DNA of 37,905 nt from Brevundimonas sp. (GTDB lineage: Bacteria; Pseudomonadota; Alphaproteobacteria; Caulobacterales; Caulobacteraceae). The stretch is from assembly GCF_030656255.1 (NCBI RefSeq), contig NZ_JAUSOE010000052.1, positions 1 through 37,905 on the forward strand, in the 5' to 3' direction. Of the stretch, positions 8,519 to 16,753 are shown piece by piece (the first letter of the stretch is position 1; each line of letters opens with the position of its first letter). A model generated the notes under the pieces. The model was not told the DNA's origin. It saw nothing but the letters and a program-made list of their open reading frames with translations, and did no database searches. The position numbers and the translations under genes were made by a program.

Positions 8519-9646
8519 TTGGCCCGCCCCGCAATAGACCTCGACTACCTGAAGGCCCGCCTGGCCGACCTGCTGAATACGCCCAGCCCAACCGGCTACA
8601 CCGACGAGGCCGTCTGGCTGCTGTGCCGCGAGCTGGAGCGGCTCGGTCTGGAGTATGAGCTGACCCGGCGCGGCGCCATTCGGGCCCGCCTGCCGGGGCG
8701 AGACCGCAAGCCCGCGCGAGCCATCGTGGCCCACGTCGACACCCTGGGCGCCCAGGTGAAGGCTGTGAAGGACAACGGCCGGCTGGAACTGGTCGCCATC
8801 GGCCATTGGTCGTCGCGTTTCGCCGAGGGCGCGCGGGCGACGATCTTTTCCGAGGGTGGAAGCTGGCGCGGGACCATCCTGCCGCTGAAGGCCTCGGGCC
8901 ACACTTTCAACGAGGAGGTGGACACCCAGCCGGTCAGCTGGCGTCAGGTTGAACTGCGCATCGACGCCGTCACCCACGGCCGCGAGGACACCCTGGCCCT
9001 GGGCGTGGACGTCGGCGACATCGTCGCCATCGACCCCCAGCCCGAGTTCATGGACACCGGCTTCATCGTCTCGCGCCACCTGGACGACAAGGCGGGCGTG
9101 GCCACCCTGTTGGCGGCGCTGGAATGCATGATCCGCGAGGCGCGAACCCCGACGGTCGATACCTGGTGGCTGTTCACCATCGCCGAGGAGGTGGGGCTGG
9201 GCGCCTCGTCTGTTCTGATCCCGGACGTGGCGGCCATGGTCACGGTCGATAACGGCACCACGGCCCCCGGACAGAACTCGTCCGAGTTCGGGGTCACCAT
9301 CGCCATGGCCGATCAGACCGGGCCATTCGATTGGCACCTGACCCGCAAACTGGTCCAACTGGCGCGCGACCACGCGATCCCGCATCAGAAGGACGTGTTC
9401 CGCTACTACCGTTCGGATTCCGCCTCGGCGCTTGAGGCGGGCGCGGACATTCGAACAGCCTTGGTGACCTTCGGCATCGACGCCAGTCACGGCTACGAGC
9501 GGATCCATGAAAGCGCGCTTGAGGACCTGGCGCGCCTGTTGGTGGCCTATGCTGAAAGCGAGGTCGAGATCCGCCGCGACGCCAAGCCGCTAAGCGGCGT
9601 CACAGGCTTTACGCACCAGCCGCTGGACGAAGAAAGCGGTTCGTAA
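8519..9646 (+). CDS. NAGGN-operon hydrolase, peptidase family M42
   Basis: Dinuclear-metal aminopeptidase-like hydrolase of 375 residues, the third member of the conserved NAGGN cluster; probably turns over or trims a dipeptide intermediate, though its exact role is not established. Metal-site motifs are visible: AIVAHVDTLGAQV, SRHLDDKAG (bridging Asp), TIAEEVGLGASS (catalytic and ligand Glu), VTVDNGT, and a terminal His in DASHGYERIHESAL. The start is a TTG at 8519, because AAGGAGG (8508-8514) lies four bases upstream and the protein then begins right before the conserved DLDYLKARLADLL. Longer starts would lie deep inside ngg. No gene follows for about 350 bases. Confidence 0.88.
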   Translation: MARPAIDLDYLKARLADLLNTPSPTGYTDEAVWLLCRELERLGLEYELTRRGAIRARLPGRDRKPARAIVAHVDTLGAQVKAVKDNGRLELVAIGHWSSRFAEGARATIFSEGGSWRGTILPLKASGHTFNEEVDTQPVSWRQVELRIDAVTHGREDTLALGVDVGDIVAIDPQPEFMDTGFIVSRHLDDKAGVATLLAALECMIREARTPTVDTWWLFTIAEEVGLGASSVLIPDVAAMVTVDNGTTAPGQNSSEFGVTIAMADQTGPFDWHLTRKLVQLARDHAIPHQKDVFRYYRSDSASALEAGADIRTALVTFGIDASHGYERIHESALEDLARLLVAYAESEVEIRRDAKPLSGVTGFTHQPLDEESGS

Positions 9647-9930
9647 GGGGCCATGGAATAGGGATGGAATGTCGCTAGTCGTGCAAGGGCGGTCTGCTCT
9701 TCGCGTGGTGCACTCCACACCATCAAGCCGCACTTTAGGGGCGACGTTCGATCTACCGGCGTCAAGGCCGTGCAGGACCGTCCGGACGTAGGCCGAATCA
9801 AATCGGTTCGTTCTGCGTATTTATGCAGGCCTCCAGGAAGCCATCGAAGACGATTCGTCGTCCGTCGCTTCGTGGACACCCGCGAAATGACAATGGTTAC
9901 GAAGAGCTTTGGTCCAAGATCCTGAATGCG
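9647..9930. other. Non-coding stretch between NAGGN operon and cheW
   Basis: About 280 bases between the converging M42 and cheW genes. Reading frames on both strands are short, lack ribosome sites and give low-complexity Arg/Ser-rich translations, so no gene is supported. No tRNA-like arms or clear terminator for the M42 transcript was seen. Confidence 0.6.
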
Positions 9931-9955
9931 AAAAGCCCCCAGCTGGGCTGGGGCT
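9931..9955 (-). terminator. Intrinsic terminator of the mcp-cheW operon
   Basis: Read on the minus strand, a G/C hairpin (CCCCAGC at 9937-9943 pairing with GCTGGGG at 9947-9953, extendable with one bulge) is followed by a run of T (the AAAA at 9931-9934 on the plus strand). It lies about 40 bases past the cheW stop. The adjacent repeated GCTGGG units (9941-9957) are part of the same element. Confidence 0.7.
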
Positions 9956-9992
9956 GGGGCTGGGGACTTTGGGCAGGAGGCGGGGATTTAAA

Positions 9993-10472
9993 CTAGGCGG
10001 CTATCAGGTGATCGACCGGCATGAGGGCGCTGACGACCAGACGGCTGAGCATCCGGCCGTCCATCGGAATGATGGCGTCCACGAACTGGTCGCTGGCTTG
10101 TGAGTCCATCGGCGGCGGGGCCTGAACCAGGGACCCGTCCACCATGAAGGTCTCCTGAACGGCGTCCACCAGCAGGCCCGCCAGCCGATCACCGTGCTGG
10201 ACCACCACGATCACATGACGCGACGACGCCTCGGTCAGGCCCAGGCCGAGGCGATGGCGCAGGTCTAGGACCGGCATCACCACGCCGCGCAGGTTGATGA
10301 CGCCCAGGACATAGGAGGGGGTCTGGGGCACCGGCGTCGCGGCCGCCCATCCTCGTATTTCGCGCACCATGCGGATGTCGATGCAGAACTCTTGTCCGCC
10401 GATTTCGAACGAGATCAGTTCCAGACTTTCCGCGCTGCGGTCGCCGTCGATCACGTCCAGTATTCCGCTCAT
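9993..10472 (-). CDS. cheW: Chemotaxis coupling protein CheW
   Basis: Cytoplasmic adaptor of 159 residues that links chemoreceptors to the CheA kinase. The CheW fold is clear: ISFEIGGQEFCIDIRMVREI, the PSYVLGVINLRGVVMPVLDLR core, VVVQHGDRLAGLLVDAV, and a final strand before LSRLVVSALMPVD. The ATG at 10472 has GGAGG about nine bases upstream and begins two bases after the receptor stop codon, so the two genes form one operon. No cheA, cheY, cheR or cheB is in the window, so signalling must use components encoded elsewhere. Confidence 0.95.
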   Translation of the reverse strand: MSGILDVIDGDRSAESLELISFEIGGQEFCIDIRMVREIRGWAAATPVPQTPSYVLGVINLRGVVMPVLDLRHRLGLGLTEASSRHVIVVVQHGDRLAGLLVDAVQETFMVDGSLVQAPPPMDSQASDQFVDAIIPMDGRMLSRLVVSALMPVDHLIAA

Positions 10473-10474
10473 GG

Positions 10475-12448
10475 TCAGAACTCCTCCCAGGCGTCGGCGT
10501 CGGGCGCCGCCGCGACAGCCAGGGCGGCTCCACCCCCGCCTGCGCCGGGTCGGACCAGGCTGGCGACCTTGGCTTGAAGCCGGGCCACAGGATTGCGGCT
10601 TGCGGCCGGTTGAGCGCTCGCGGGCTTGGCCGGTTCGATGCGGGGGGCCGATCCTCCCCCCTGGCCGGTTTCGAACCGCGTCACCAGCCGGGTCAGTTCA
10701 TTGGCCTCGCTCTTTAGGTTGGAGGCGGCGGCGGTGGCCTGTTCCACCATGGCGGCGTTCTGCTGGGTGACCTGGTCCATCTGGTTGATGGCGACATTGA
10801 CCTCGGCCAGGCCTGTGGCCTGTTCCTGCGAAGACTGGGCGATTTCCGAGATCAGGACGTCGATCTGTCCGACCTTGCCGACGATGTCGGTCAGGGCCTG
10901 GCCGGTGGCGCCGACCAGCTTGACCCCGCGCTCGACCTGAGAGGACGAGTTGGCGATCAGGGTCTTGATCTCCTTGGCCGCCTCGGCCGAGCGCTGGGCC
11001 AGGGCCCGGACTTCCTGGGCCACGACGGCGAAGCCGCGGCCGGCGTCCCCGGCGCGCGCCGCCTCCACCCCCGCGTTCAAGGCCAACAGGTTGGTCTGGA
11101 AGGCGATCTCGTCGATTACGCCGATGATGTTGGTGATCTCGTTGGCGCTCTTTTCGATCTCGGTCATGGCCGAGACCGCATCATGCATGATCTGACCGGA
11201 CTGTTCGGCGTCCTGTTTGGCGCCCGAAGCGGCGGTCGAGACCTGGCGGGCGCCTTCTGCGCTGCGTTTCACCGTGGCGGTGATTTCGTCCAGGGCGGCG
11301 GCGGTCTCTTCCAGGCTGGCGGCCTGTTGCTCGGTGCGTCGCGATAGGTCGTCGGAAGCGGCTGCGATCTCGTCCGAGCCGCCGCGAATAGCGCCGGTCG
11401 AGCCCGAAATGGCGGTCATGGCCTCGCGTAGGCTGGCGATGGCCTTGTTGAAGTCGGACTTGATCTGGGCGTACTGGCCGGTGAACTCGGCATTGATCTG
11501 TGTCGTCAGGTCGCCTTGCGCGACCTTGGCCAGACTGGCGGCCAGGGCGCTGACCACCATGGCCTGTTCGGCCTCGGTCCGGCGGCGCTCCTCTTCGGAC
11601 CGACCACGTTCGCTGTCGGCTTCAGCGCGCAGGCGTTCGGCGTCGCCGGCCATTTCGCGGGCCTTCAGGCCGTTGTCCTTGAATACCTGAACCGCCTTGG
11701 CCATCAGACCGACCTCGTCGCCGCGAGCCTGGCCGTCGACCTCGACCGCAAGATCTCCGGCGGCCAGGCGACGCATCCGCTCGGCCAACTGATTCAGCGG
11801 GCGGGTGATGCTGACGCCTGTCATCAGGATGGCGCCCCCGACGCCCAGAGCGGTGCCGATGACCGCGATGATCAGCAGTTGCCAGCGCGTACGGTTGGCG
11901 GTCGCAGTCATGGCGGCGGATTCCGCCTCGCCATCTTTGATCGATTCATTGACGATCTCGGTGTTTTTGGCGCCGAAAGCGATGACCTCGTCTAGGGCGA
12001 AAATCAGAGCTTGTGTCGCCTCTTCGTTGCGGTTTTGACTGCCCAGTTGGACGACCTTGTCGAGATCGGTCTTCAAGACCGTAGCCTCGCGAGACAGCGC
12101 CTGGATTTGTTCGGAGTGGTCAGGAAGCCCTTCGCGACCTTCCTTCAGATTGGCTTGCAACGCCGTGTAGGCGGCTTCGAAGTCTTCCTTCGCCTTGCGA
12201 CCATCAGGAGAGGCGCCGTCCAGGAAGATGGTCATGGCGGCGTCAAACCCCATCTGGTTCGCGTTTCGATTGGCGCGGGCCATTTTTACCCGGGCCGGTC
12301 CGCGAACCTCGGTCAGAACCGAATAGGCCGTGTCGAGCGTCATCATCTGATGGCCGCCATAGACCGCTATGCCGATACAGATGGCGCCCAGCACCGCCAT
12401 CATGGCCGCAATCTTGACGCCGATTTTCGTGTTTTCCAGAACCCGCAC
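10475..12448 (-). CDS. Methyl-accepting chemotaxis protein
   Basis: Inner-membrane chemoreceptor of 657 residues. The first membrane helix is at residues 9-31 ([21 protein letters not shown]). A periplasmic four-helix-bundle-type sensor follows to about 185, then the second helix at about 190-212 ([18 protein letters not shown]). A HAMP domain ([20 protein letters not shown]) leads into the coiled-coil signalling domain with hairpin tip [20 protein letters not shown]. The extreme C-terminus, AWEEF, fits the xWxxF CheR-docking pentapeptide, so methylation in trans is likely. The start is GTG 12448 with GGAGGG about eight bases upstream. The periplasmic sensor binds an unknown ligand. Confidence 0.95.
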   Translation of the reverse strand: MRVLENTKIGVKIAAMMAVLGAICIGIAVYGGHQMMTLDTAYSVLTEVRGPARVKMARANRNANQMGFDAAMTIFLDGASPDGRKAKEDFEAAYTALQANLKEGREGLPDHSEQIQALSREATVLKTDLDKVVQLGSQNRNEEATQALIFALDEVIAFGAKNTEIVNESIKDGEAESAAMTATANRTRWQLLIIAVIGTALGVGGAILMTGVSITRPLNQLAERMRRLAAGDLAVEVDGQARGDEVGLMAKAVQVFKDNGLKAREMAGDAERLRAEADSERGRSEEERRRTEAEQAMVVSALAASLAKVAQGDLTTQINAEFTGQYAQIKSDFNKAIASLREAMTAISGSTGAIRGGSDEIAAASDDLSRRTEQQAASLEETAAALDEITATVKRSAEGARQVSTAASGAKQDAEQSGQIMHDAVSAMTEIEKSANEITNIIGVIDEIAFQTNLLALNAGVEAARAGDAGRGFAVVAQEVRALAQRSAEAAKEIKTLIANSSSQVERGVKLVGATGQALTDIVGKVGQIDVLISEIAQSSQEQATGLAEVNVAINQMDQVTQQNAAMVEQATAAASNLKSEANELTRLVTRFETGQGGGSAPRIEPAKPASAQPAASRNPVARLQAKVASLVRPGAGGGGAALAVAAAPDADAWEEF

Positions 12449-12849
12449 TTGTTTTCCCTCCGGCCCAGCGTAGTTTTGTTCGCGGGCGATGAAATCATGG
12501 TCTTAACAGTAAGGGGAAATACCTATGGTGAATTCCCTGTAGTTGACGCAAAACGATTACTTGATGAATACAGTGTATTCAGGTTGTGAAGTTATCGTTA
12601 AGCTCGTCTATGCCTCATGATTTCGTTCCGGGTTGGCGCCCGTTAATAGGATGCGTCGCATAGAACCGGACAGAAACAGCTTTGGACTGATCTTGCTCTG
12701 ACGGGGACGTATAAGGCCCCTCACTGTCTCGAAAGGGCATGGTTCTCTTTAGCGACTGCCGCGCCTTGAGCCGCAGCAGGGGCGTTTCGCGCGCAAAAGG
12801 GACGGCGTGGGGCTTGCCGATTGACCGATGTGCGGCCTAGGTCCGGGCC
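12449..12849. other. Divergent intergenic region between mcp and the SBF-like carrier
   Basis: About 400 bases without a supported gene. The half nearest mcp (12480-12620) is AT-rich compared with its surroundings and holds the palindrome at 12566-12580; it probably contains the mcp-cheW promoter. The other half is GC-rich and includes the leader of the carrier gene. Frames here translate to fragments with no ribosome site. Confidence 0.6.
12566..12580. promoter_or_regulatory. Perfect 15-bp palindrome upstream of mcp
   Basis: GAATACAGTGTATTC: two perfect 7-bp half-sites about one central base, 118 bases upstream of the mcp GTG. Its symmetry and AT-rich setting suggest an operator for a dimeric regulator. 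No regulator can be named. Confidence 0.45.
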
Positions 12850-13824
12850 ATGAACGCCTTGCGCCGATGGATCGACCCCTATCTTCTGATGCTGATCGGC
12901 ACGGTGGTCCTCGCCGCCCTGGTTCCGGCCCGAGGCGCGGGTGCGGACGTGGCAGAGGGGGCGGCGACGGCGGCCATCGCCCTGCTGTTCTTCCTGTACG
13001 GCGCGCGCCTGTCGCCCGGCGCCATCTGGGCGGGCCTGTCGCACTGGCGGCTGCAGGGGATGGTGCTGGCGTCCACCTTCCTGCTGTTCCCGCTTCTGGG
13101 GCTGGCGGTCTTCTGGGCGACGGGGCCGTGGATGGCTCAGGATCTGAGGATCGGCCTTTTCTATCTGTGCCTGCTGCCGTCGACGGTCCAATCCTCCATC
13201 GCCTTCACCGCCATCGCACGGGGCAATGTGCCGGCCGCCCTGTGCGCCGCCTCCGTCTCCAATCTGGCCGGGGTGGTGATTACGCCCCTGTTGGTGATGC
13301 TGCTGCTGCCCGTAGGCGGCGCGGGGGTGTCGCTGTCGTCCATCGAGAGCATCGCCCTGCAGATCCTGGCGCCCTTTATCGTGGGACAGGCCGCACGGCC
13401 CTTGATCGGCGCCTGGCTGATGCGGCACGGCCGTCTGACCTCGGCGGTGGATCGGGGTTCGATTCTGCTGGTGGTTTATGTCGCCTTCAGCGCCGGGGTG
13501 GTGTCTGGGGCCTGGAGCCGTCTGTCACATCTGGACTTGGGGCTGGTGGTGGTTCTGGACGTCCTGATCCTGGCGGCGGCCTTGGCGGTCACGACCATGG
13601 CCAGCCGTCGGCTGGGTTTCTCGCGTGAGGACGAGATCGCCATCGTCTTCTGCGGTTCGAAGAAGAGCATGGCCAGCGGCCTGCCCATGGCAGCCATCTT
13701 GTTCGCGGGCCAGAGCGTCAGCCTGATCGTCATTCCCCTGATGCTGTTCCACCAGATCCAGCTGTTCGCCTGCGCGGTCCTGGCGCGCCGCTACGCCCAG
13801 GCCGCGCAGGACGAGATCAGATGA
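12850..13824 (+). CDS. Bile acid:sodium symporter-like carrier (SBF-like, YfeH type)
   Basis: Integral inner-membrane protein of 324 residues with about ten hydrophobic helices. It matches the SBF-like branch typified by E. coli YfeH: a short charged N-terminus (NALRRWIDPYLLMLIG), FFLYGARLSPGAI, LCLLPSTVQSSIAFT with the conserved crossover-helix polar residues, and late GSKKSMASGLPMAAILF. Family members exchange organic anions with cations, but bacterial substrates of this branch are mostly unknown. The start ATG follows an unremarkable leader. Its last eight bases overlap the 3' end of the convergent hypothetical gene. Confidence 0.88.
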   Translation: MNALRRWIDPYLLMLIGTVVLAALVPARGAGADVAEGAATAAIALLFFLYGARLSPGAIWAGLSHWRLQGMVLASTFLLFPLLGLAVFWATGPWMAQDLRIGLFYLCLLPSTVQSSIAFTAIARGNVPAALCAASVSNLAGVVITPLLVMLLLPVGGAGVSLSSIESIALQILAPFIVGQAARPLIGAWLMRHGRLTSAVDRGSILLVVYVAFSAGVVSGAWSRLSHLDLGLVVVLDVLILAAALAVTTMASRRLGFSREDEIAIVFCGSKKSMASGLPMAAILFAGQSVSLIVIPLMLFHQIQLFACAVLARRYAQAAQDEIR

Positions 13825-14227
13825 CGCGGTGAAGCACGGCGGCGTCGGCGATCTGGCGCATCACGGCGTCATAGCCCGGCGCGTCGATGCGGCTGGACAG
13901 GCCGATGGAACTGCACCCTCGGCGCGCCAGATCGCAGGCGGCGGCGACCAGCGGTTCGATCAGTTTTTCCGGCCGCAACAGATCGAAGGCGACCAGGGTA
14001 TCGACCATGAACTGTCGCTCACCCGAGGGGGTCGTGGAGATGGAATAGGCCAGTATGGCCCGGACGCAGTCATTCGCTACAGCTGCGATGACCCCGCCGA
14101 CAGCCGGCGCCGAATCCACGACGGCGCGCCAGGATTCCAGAGTCAGGCTGGGGTTCGCCATGTGGGCCAGCACATAGGCCTGGTCGGCTTCGTCGCTGTC
14201 GAGGCGGCGATACTGGAGGGCGCTCAT
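13817..14227 (-). CDS. Hypothetical protein, possibly GNAT-like fold
   Basis: A 136-residue soluble protein with no motif that fixes a function. Its order of elements (short N-terminal helix region LDSDEADQAYVLAHM; strands around AILAYSIS and QFMVDTLVAF; helix EKLIEPLVAAACDLARRG; strand SSIGLSS) is reminiscent of a small acetyltransferase fold, but the acetyl-CoA pyrophosphate loop is not evident. That reading is inference. The gene starts 36 bases from the FNR box at 14263-14276 and is divergent from fnr, so it may share FNR control. It overlaps the convergent carrier gene by eight bases. Confidence 0.65.
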   Translation of the reverse strand: MSALQYRRLDSDEADQAYVLAHMANPSLTLESWRAVVDSAPAVGGVIAAVANDCVRAILAYSISTTPSGERQFMVDTLVAFDLLRPEKLIEPLVAAACDLARRGCSSIGLSSRIDAPGYDAVMRQIADAAVLHRVI

Positions 14228-14262
14228 TTCCGGCCCATTAGGCCATGGACGAAATGGCCGCC

Positions 14263-14276
14263 TTGATCTCCATCAA
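14263..14276. promoter_or_regulatory. Perfect FNR box in the fnr promoter
   Basis: TTGATCTCCATCAA matches the FNR/FixK/Anr consensus TTGAT-N4-ATCAA at all ten specified bases. Its centre is about 50 bases before the fnr ATG. With a class II spacing of 41.5 bases, transcription would start near 14311, and CCTAAC (14303-14308) could be the -10. It is also placed to affect the divergent hypothetical gene. Confidence 0.85.
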
Positions 14277-14319
14277 TCCGTTTGCGTGTGTCGGTCGTCA
14301 GGCCTAACCTCAACGAACC

Positions 14320-15057
14320 ATGCTCGAACTCAGATCCCTGCCTACGGACTGCGCCCAGCGCCGACAGGACTCGGTGTGTTCGACCTGTGGCGCGCGGGCC
14401 TTCAGCGTGTGCAGCAGTCTGGATCCGGCTGATCTGGCCGGGCTGGACTCCATCGCCGAGCGGGTGTCGCTGAAGGCGGGCGAGTCCCTGATCCGCGAGG
14501 GCGATCCGGCGGTCCACCTGTTCAACATCACATCTGGGTCGGTGCGAATCTACAAGCTGTTGCCGGATGGGCGGCGCCAGATCACGGGCTTCCTGTTCGC
14601 CGGCGACTTCGTCGGTCTGGCCACCGGTCAGGACTATGCGTTTTCGGGGGAGGCCATCGAGGATGCGACCCTGTGCCGGTTCCGCAAGACCGATTACCGC
14701 GCCCTGATCCGCGAGCGGCCGCTGCTGGAGGAGGCCCTGCTGGATCGGGCCACCCACGAGTTGGCGGCGGCGCAGAACCAGATGCTGTTGCTGGGCCGCA
14801 AGACGGCCCAGGAGCGGATCGCCTCCTTCCTGCTGGACCTGCCGACGCGCGATCCCTTGCGGCCATCGACCGAGGATCAGGTCCGACTGCCGATGACCCG
14901 GTCTGAAATCGCCGACTATCTGGGCCTGACCATCGAGACCGTCAGCCGGGTCCTGACCAAGTTGAAGACGACCGGCGTGATCCGCCTGTTGTCACTGAAC
15001 GAACTGCGGATCGAACAGCCCGAACGCCTGCGCGACATCGCCGAAGGCGAAGCCTGA
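14320..15057 (+). CDS. fnr: FNR-type oxygen-sensing transcriptional regulator
   Basis: Crp/Fnr-family regulator of 245 residues. It carries the oxygen-sensing cysteine set: Cys20, Cys23 and Cys31 in the N-terminus plus Cys119 in the beta-roll domain, matching the four [4Fe-4S] ligands of FNR; Cys11 is extra. The cyclic-nucleotide-like domain spans about 35-150, and a long dimer helix follows. The helix-turn-helix MTRSEIADYLGLTIETVSRV has the E-x-x-S-R recognition pattern that reads TTGAT half-sites. A perfect such site lies in its own promoter, implying autoregulation, and another lies in the cyd intergenic region. FixK-type proteins lack the cysteines, so FNR/FnrL is the better name. Confidence 0.93.
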   Translation: MLELRSLPTDCAQRRQDSVCSTCGARAFSVCSSLDPADLAGLDSIAERVSLKAGESLIREGDPAVHLFNITSGSVRIYKLLPDGRRQITGFLFAGDFVGLATGQDYAFSGEAIEDATLCRFRKTDYRALIRERPLLEEALLDRATHELAAAQNQMLLLGRKTAQERIASFLLDLPTRDPLRPSTEDQVRLPMTRSEIADYLGLTIETVSRVLTKLKTTGVIRLLSLNELRIEQPERLRDIAEGEA

Positions 15058-15088
15058 ACCCCGTTTCCTCGGGCAGCGATAGCACCGT

Positions 15089-16753
15089 CTAGACCGGCGC
15101 CAGCTGGCGCGCGGCGCTCAGGCTGATTTTGCCGTCTTCGGCGATCCCTTCCACCCGGATCACCCGGTCGCACAACTCAGTCGGGGCGGGGCGGTGGCTG
15201 ACGACAATCAGACCCTGGCCCGAGTGTTTCAGCCGCCGGTCGAGCGCGCTCAGCACCTGGACCTCGGTGGCCGGGTCCAGACCTTCGGTGGGTTCGTCCA
15301 GCACCAGCCAGGGCGCGGACCGCAGATAGGCGCGGGCCAGGCCCAACCGACGCCGCTCGCCGCCCGACAATCTCTCGCCGTTGGGGCCGACGCGGGCGTC
15401 CAGGCCGGCCGGATCGGCGCGGACCCGTTCGGCCAGGGCCGCATCCTCCAGCGCGCGCCACAGCGCCGTATCGTCGGCGGGGCCGGCCAGCAGCAGATTG
15501 TCGCGGATTGTGCCGTCGATCAGGCGGATGTCCTGGGCGGCGTAGGCGAACAGGGGGCGGCGGTCGTCCGGGGCGATGGCGGCGATGTCCAATCCCCCCA
15601 GCCGCGCCTCGTTCGGCAGGGCGTCGCGCAGGCCGACCAGACGTTCCGCCAGGGTGGTCTTGCCCGACCCGGATGGGCCGATCAGGCCCAGGCGCATCTG
15701 CGGAGCCAGATGGGCGCCATCCGCCGACAGGACTAGGCTGGCCTCAGAAGGGGCGGGCGAAGGCGCGAGCGAAGGGACCGAGGCCAGGGCGTCCAACCGG
15801 CGGGCGGCCTCCACGGCGGCGCCGTTCTGTTGCAGGGCGCCGACCAGTCCGGCGGCGGCTTCGATCCCCATGACGGCGGCCAGGGCGGCCAGGGCCGTCA
15901 TCGGCAGGGAGGCCCCCAGGGTGGCGGGTACGACGGCGGCGACGGCCAGGCCGGTTACGGTGGCCTGCCAGGCGGCCATCCAGCCGCCGGCCTGGCTCAG
16001 GGCGATCTGGGCCCGGTCGAGACCGGAGGCGGCGTGGGCCGCCTCACTGGCCGCCCAGCGGTCCAGGCCATAGGCCTTCAGCTCCGGCGAGACGGCTTCG
16101 AGCGACGCCAGCCGATCCTTCAGACGGCCCGTGGCGATCTGAACCTCGCGCCCGGCCGGGGCGGCCAGACGACGGGCGATCAGCACCGAGCCCGCCGCGC
16201 TGAGGCCCATGGCGAGCAACAGCATCAGACCGGCCACAGGGCTGGCCATGCCGGCCAGAAGCGCGGCCGAGACGGCGCCGGCTCCAAGCGCCCAGGGCGC
16301 CGACAGACGCACGAACAGGGTCTGGACCGCGTCCACATCCTGAACCAGTCGGGCCGAAGCCTCGCCGGACGACAAGGCCAGGGCCTGGGCGGGCGGGGCG
16401 GCGGCGAGGGCGTCGAACAGTTGCGGGCGCAGCCGGGCCAGAGCCTTCAGCGCGGCCTCGTGCCCGGCGACCCGTTCGATATAGCGGGCGCCGGTGCGCA
16501 ATATGGCCAGCAGGCGAATGGTGGCGCTGGGCATCATATAGTTGAAGGCCTGAACCGCCGCCGATCCGGCGACCCCGGCGATGGCCGCGCCGGTGATGAA
16601 CCAGCCCGACAGACCCAGCAGACAGGTCGCGGCCACGGCGACGACGGCGCCCCCGGCTGCGGCGATGCGCAGGCGAGCGCGCTGGGCCTGACGCTGGGCC
16701 GCGATCAGTTCGCCGATGCGCGAGGGCGGGGTTTTGGTCATGGTCTTGGTCAC
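15089..16753 (-). CDS. cydC: Thiol reductant ABC exporter subunit CydC
   Basis: Half of the heterodimeric CydDC ABC exporter, which moves cysteine and glutathione (and affects haem loading) and is needed to assemble cytochrome bd. The protein has 554 residues. Its six-helix membrane domain starts about residue 30 (AAGGAVVAVAATCLLGLSGWFITGAA). The ATPase domain has Walker A GPSGSGKTTL, signature LSGGERRRLGLARAYL, Walker B WLVLDEPTEGLDP and switch His in VVSHRPAP. Its ATG overlaps the cydD stop by four bases. Its 3' end faces fnr. Confidence 0.94.
   Translation of the reverse strand: MTKTMTKTPPSRIGELIAAQRQAQRARLRIAAAGGAVVAVAATCLLGLSGWFITGAAIAGVAGSAAVQAFNYMMPSATIRLLAILRTGARYIERVAGHEAALKALARLRPQLFDALAAAPPAQALALSSGEASARLVQDVDAVQTLFVRLSAPWALGAGAVSAALLAGMASPVAGLMLLLAMGLSAAGSVLIARRLAAPAGREVQIATGRLKDRLASLEAVSPELKAYGLDRWAASEAAHAASGLDRAQIALSQAGGWMAAWQATVTGLAVAAVVPATLGASLPMTALAALAAVMGIEAAAGLVGALQQNGAAVEAARRLDALASVPSLAPSPAPSEASLVLSADGAHLAPQMRLGLIGPSGSGKTTLAERLVGLRDALPNEARLGGLDIAAIAPDDRRPLFAYAAQDIRLIDGTIRDNLLLAGPADDTALWRALEDAALAERVRADPAGLDARVGPNGERLSGGERRRLGLARAYLRSAPWLVLDEPTEGLDPATEVQVLSALDRRLKHSGQGLIVVSHRPAPTELCDRVIRVEGIAEDGKISLSAARQLAPV

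Noticed and set aside
9941..9957. GCTGGG-type short tandem repeat near 9945 as a stand-alone repeat element
   Set aside because: It forms the right arm of the mcp-cheW terminator; three short copies need no separate explanation.
12561..12574. TTGAT followed by GAATACAGT as a possible FNR box before mcp
   Set aside because: Only the left half-site fits; the right half ACAGT does not match ATCAA. The region is better explained by the GAATACA palindrome.
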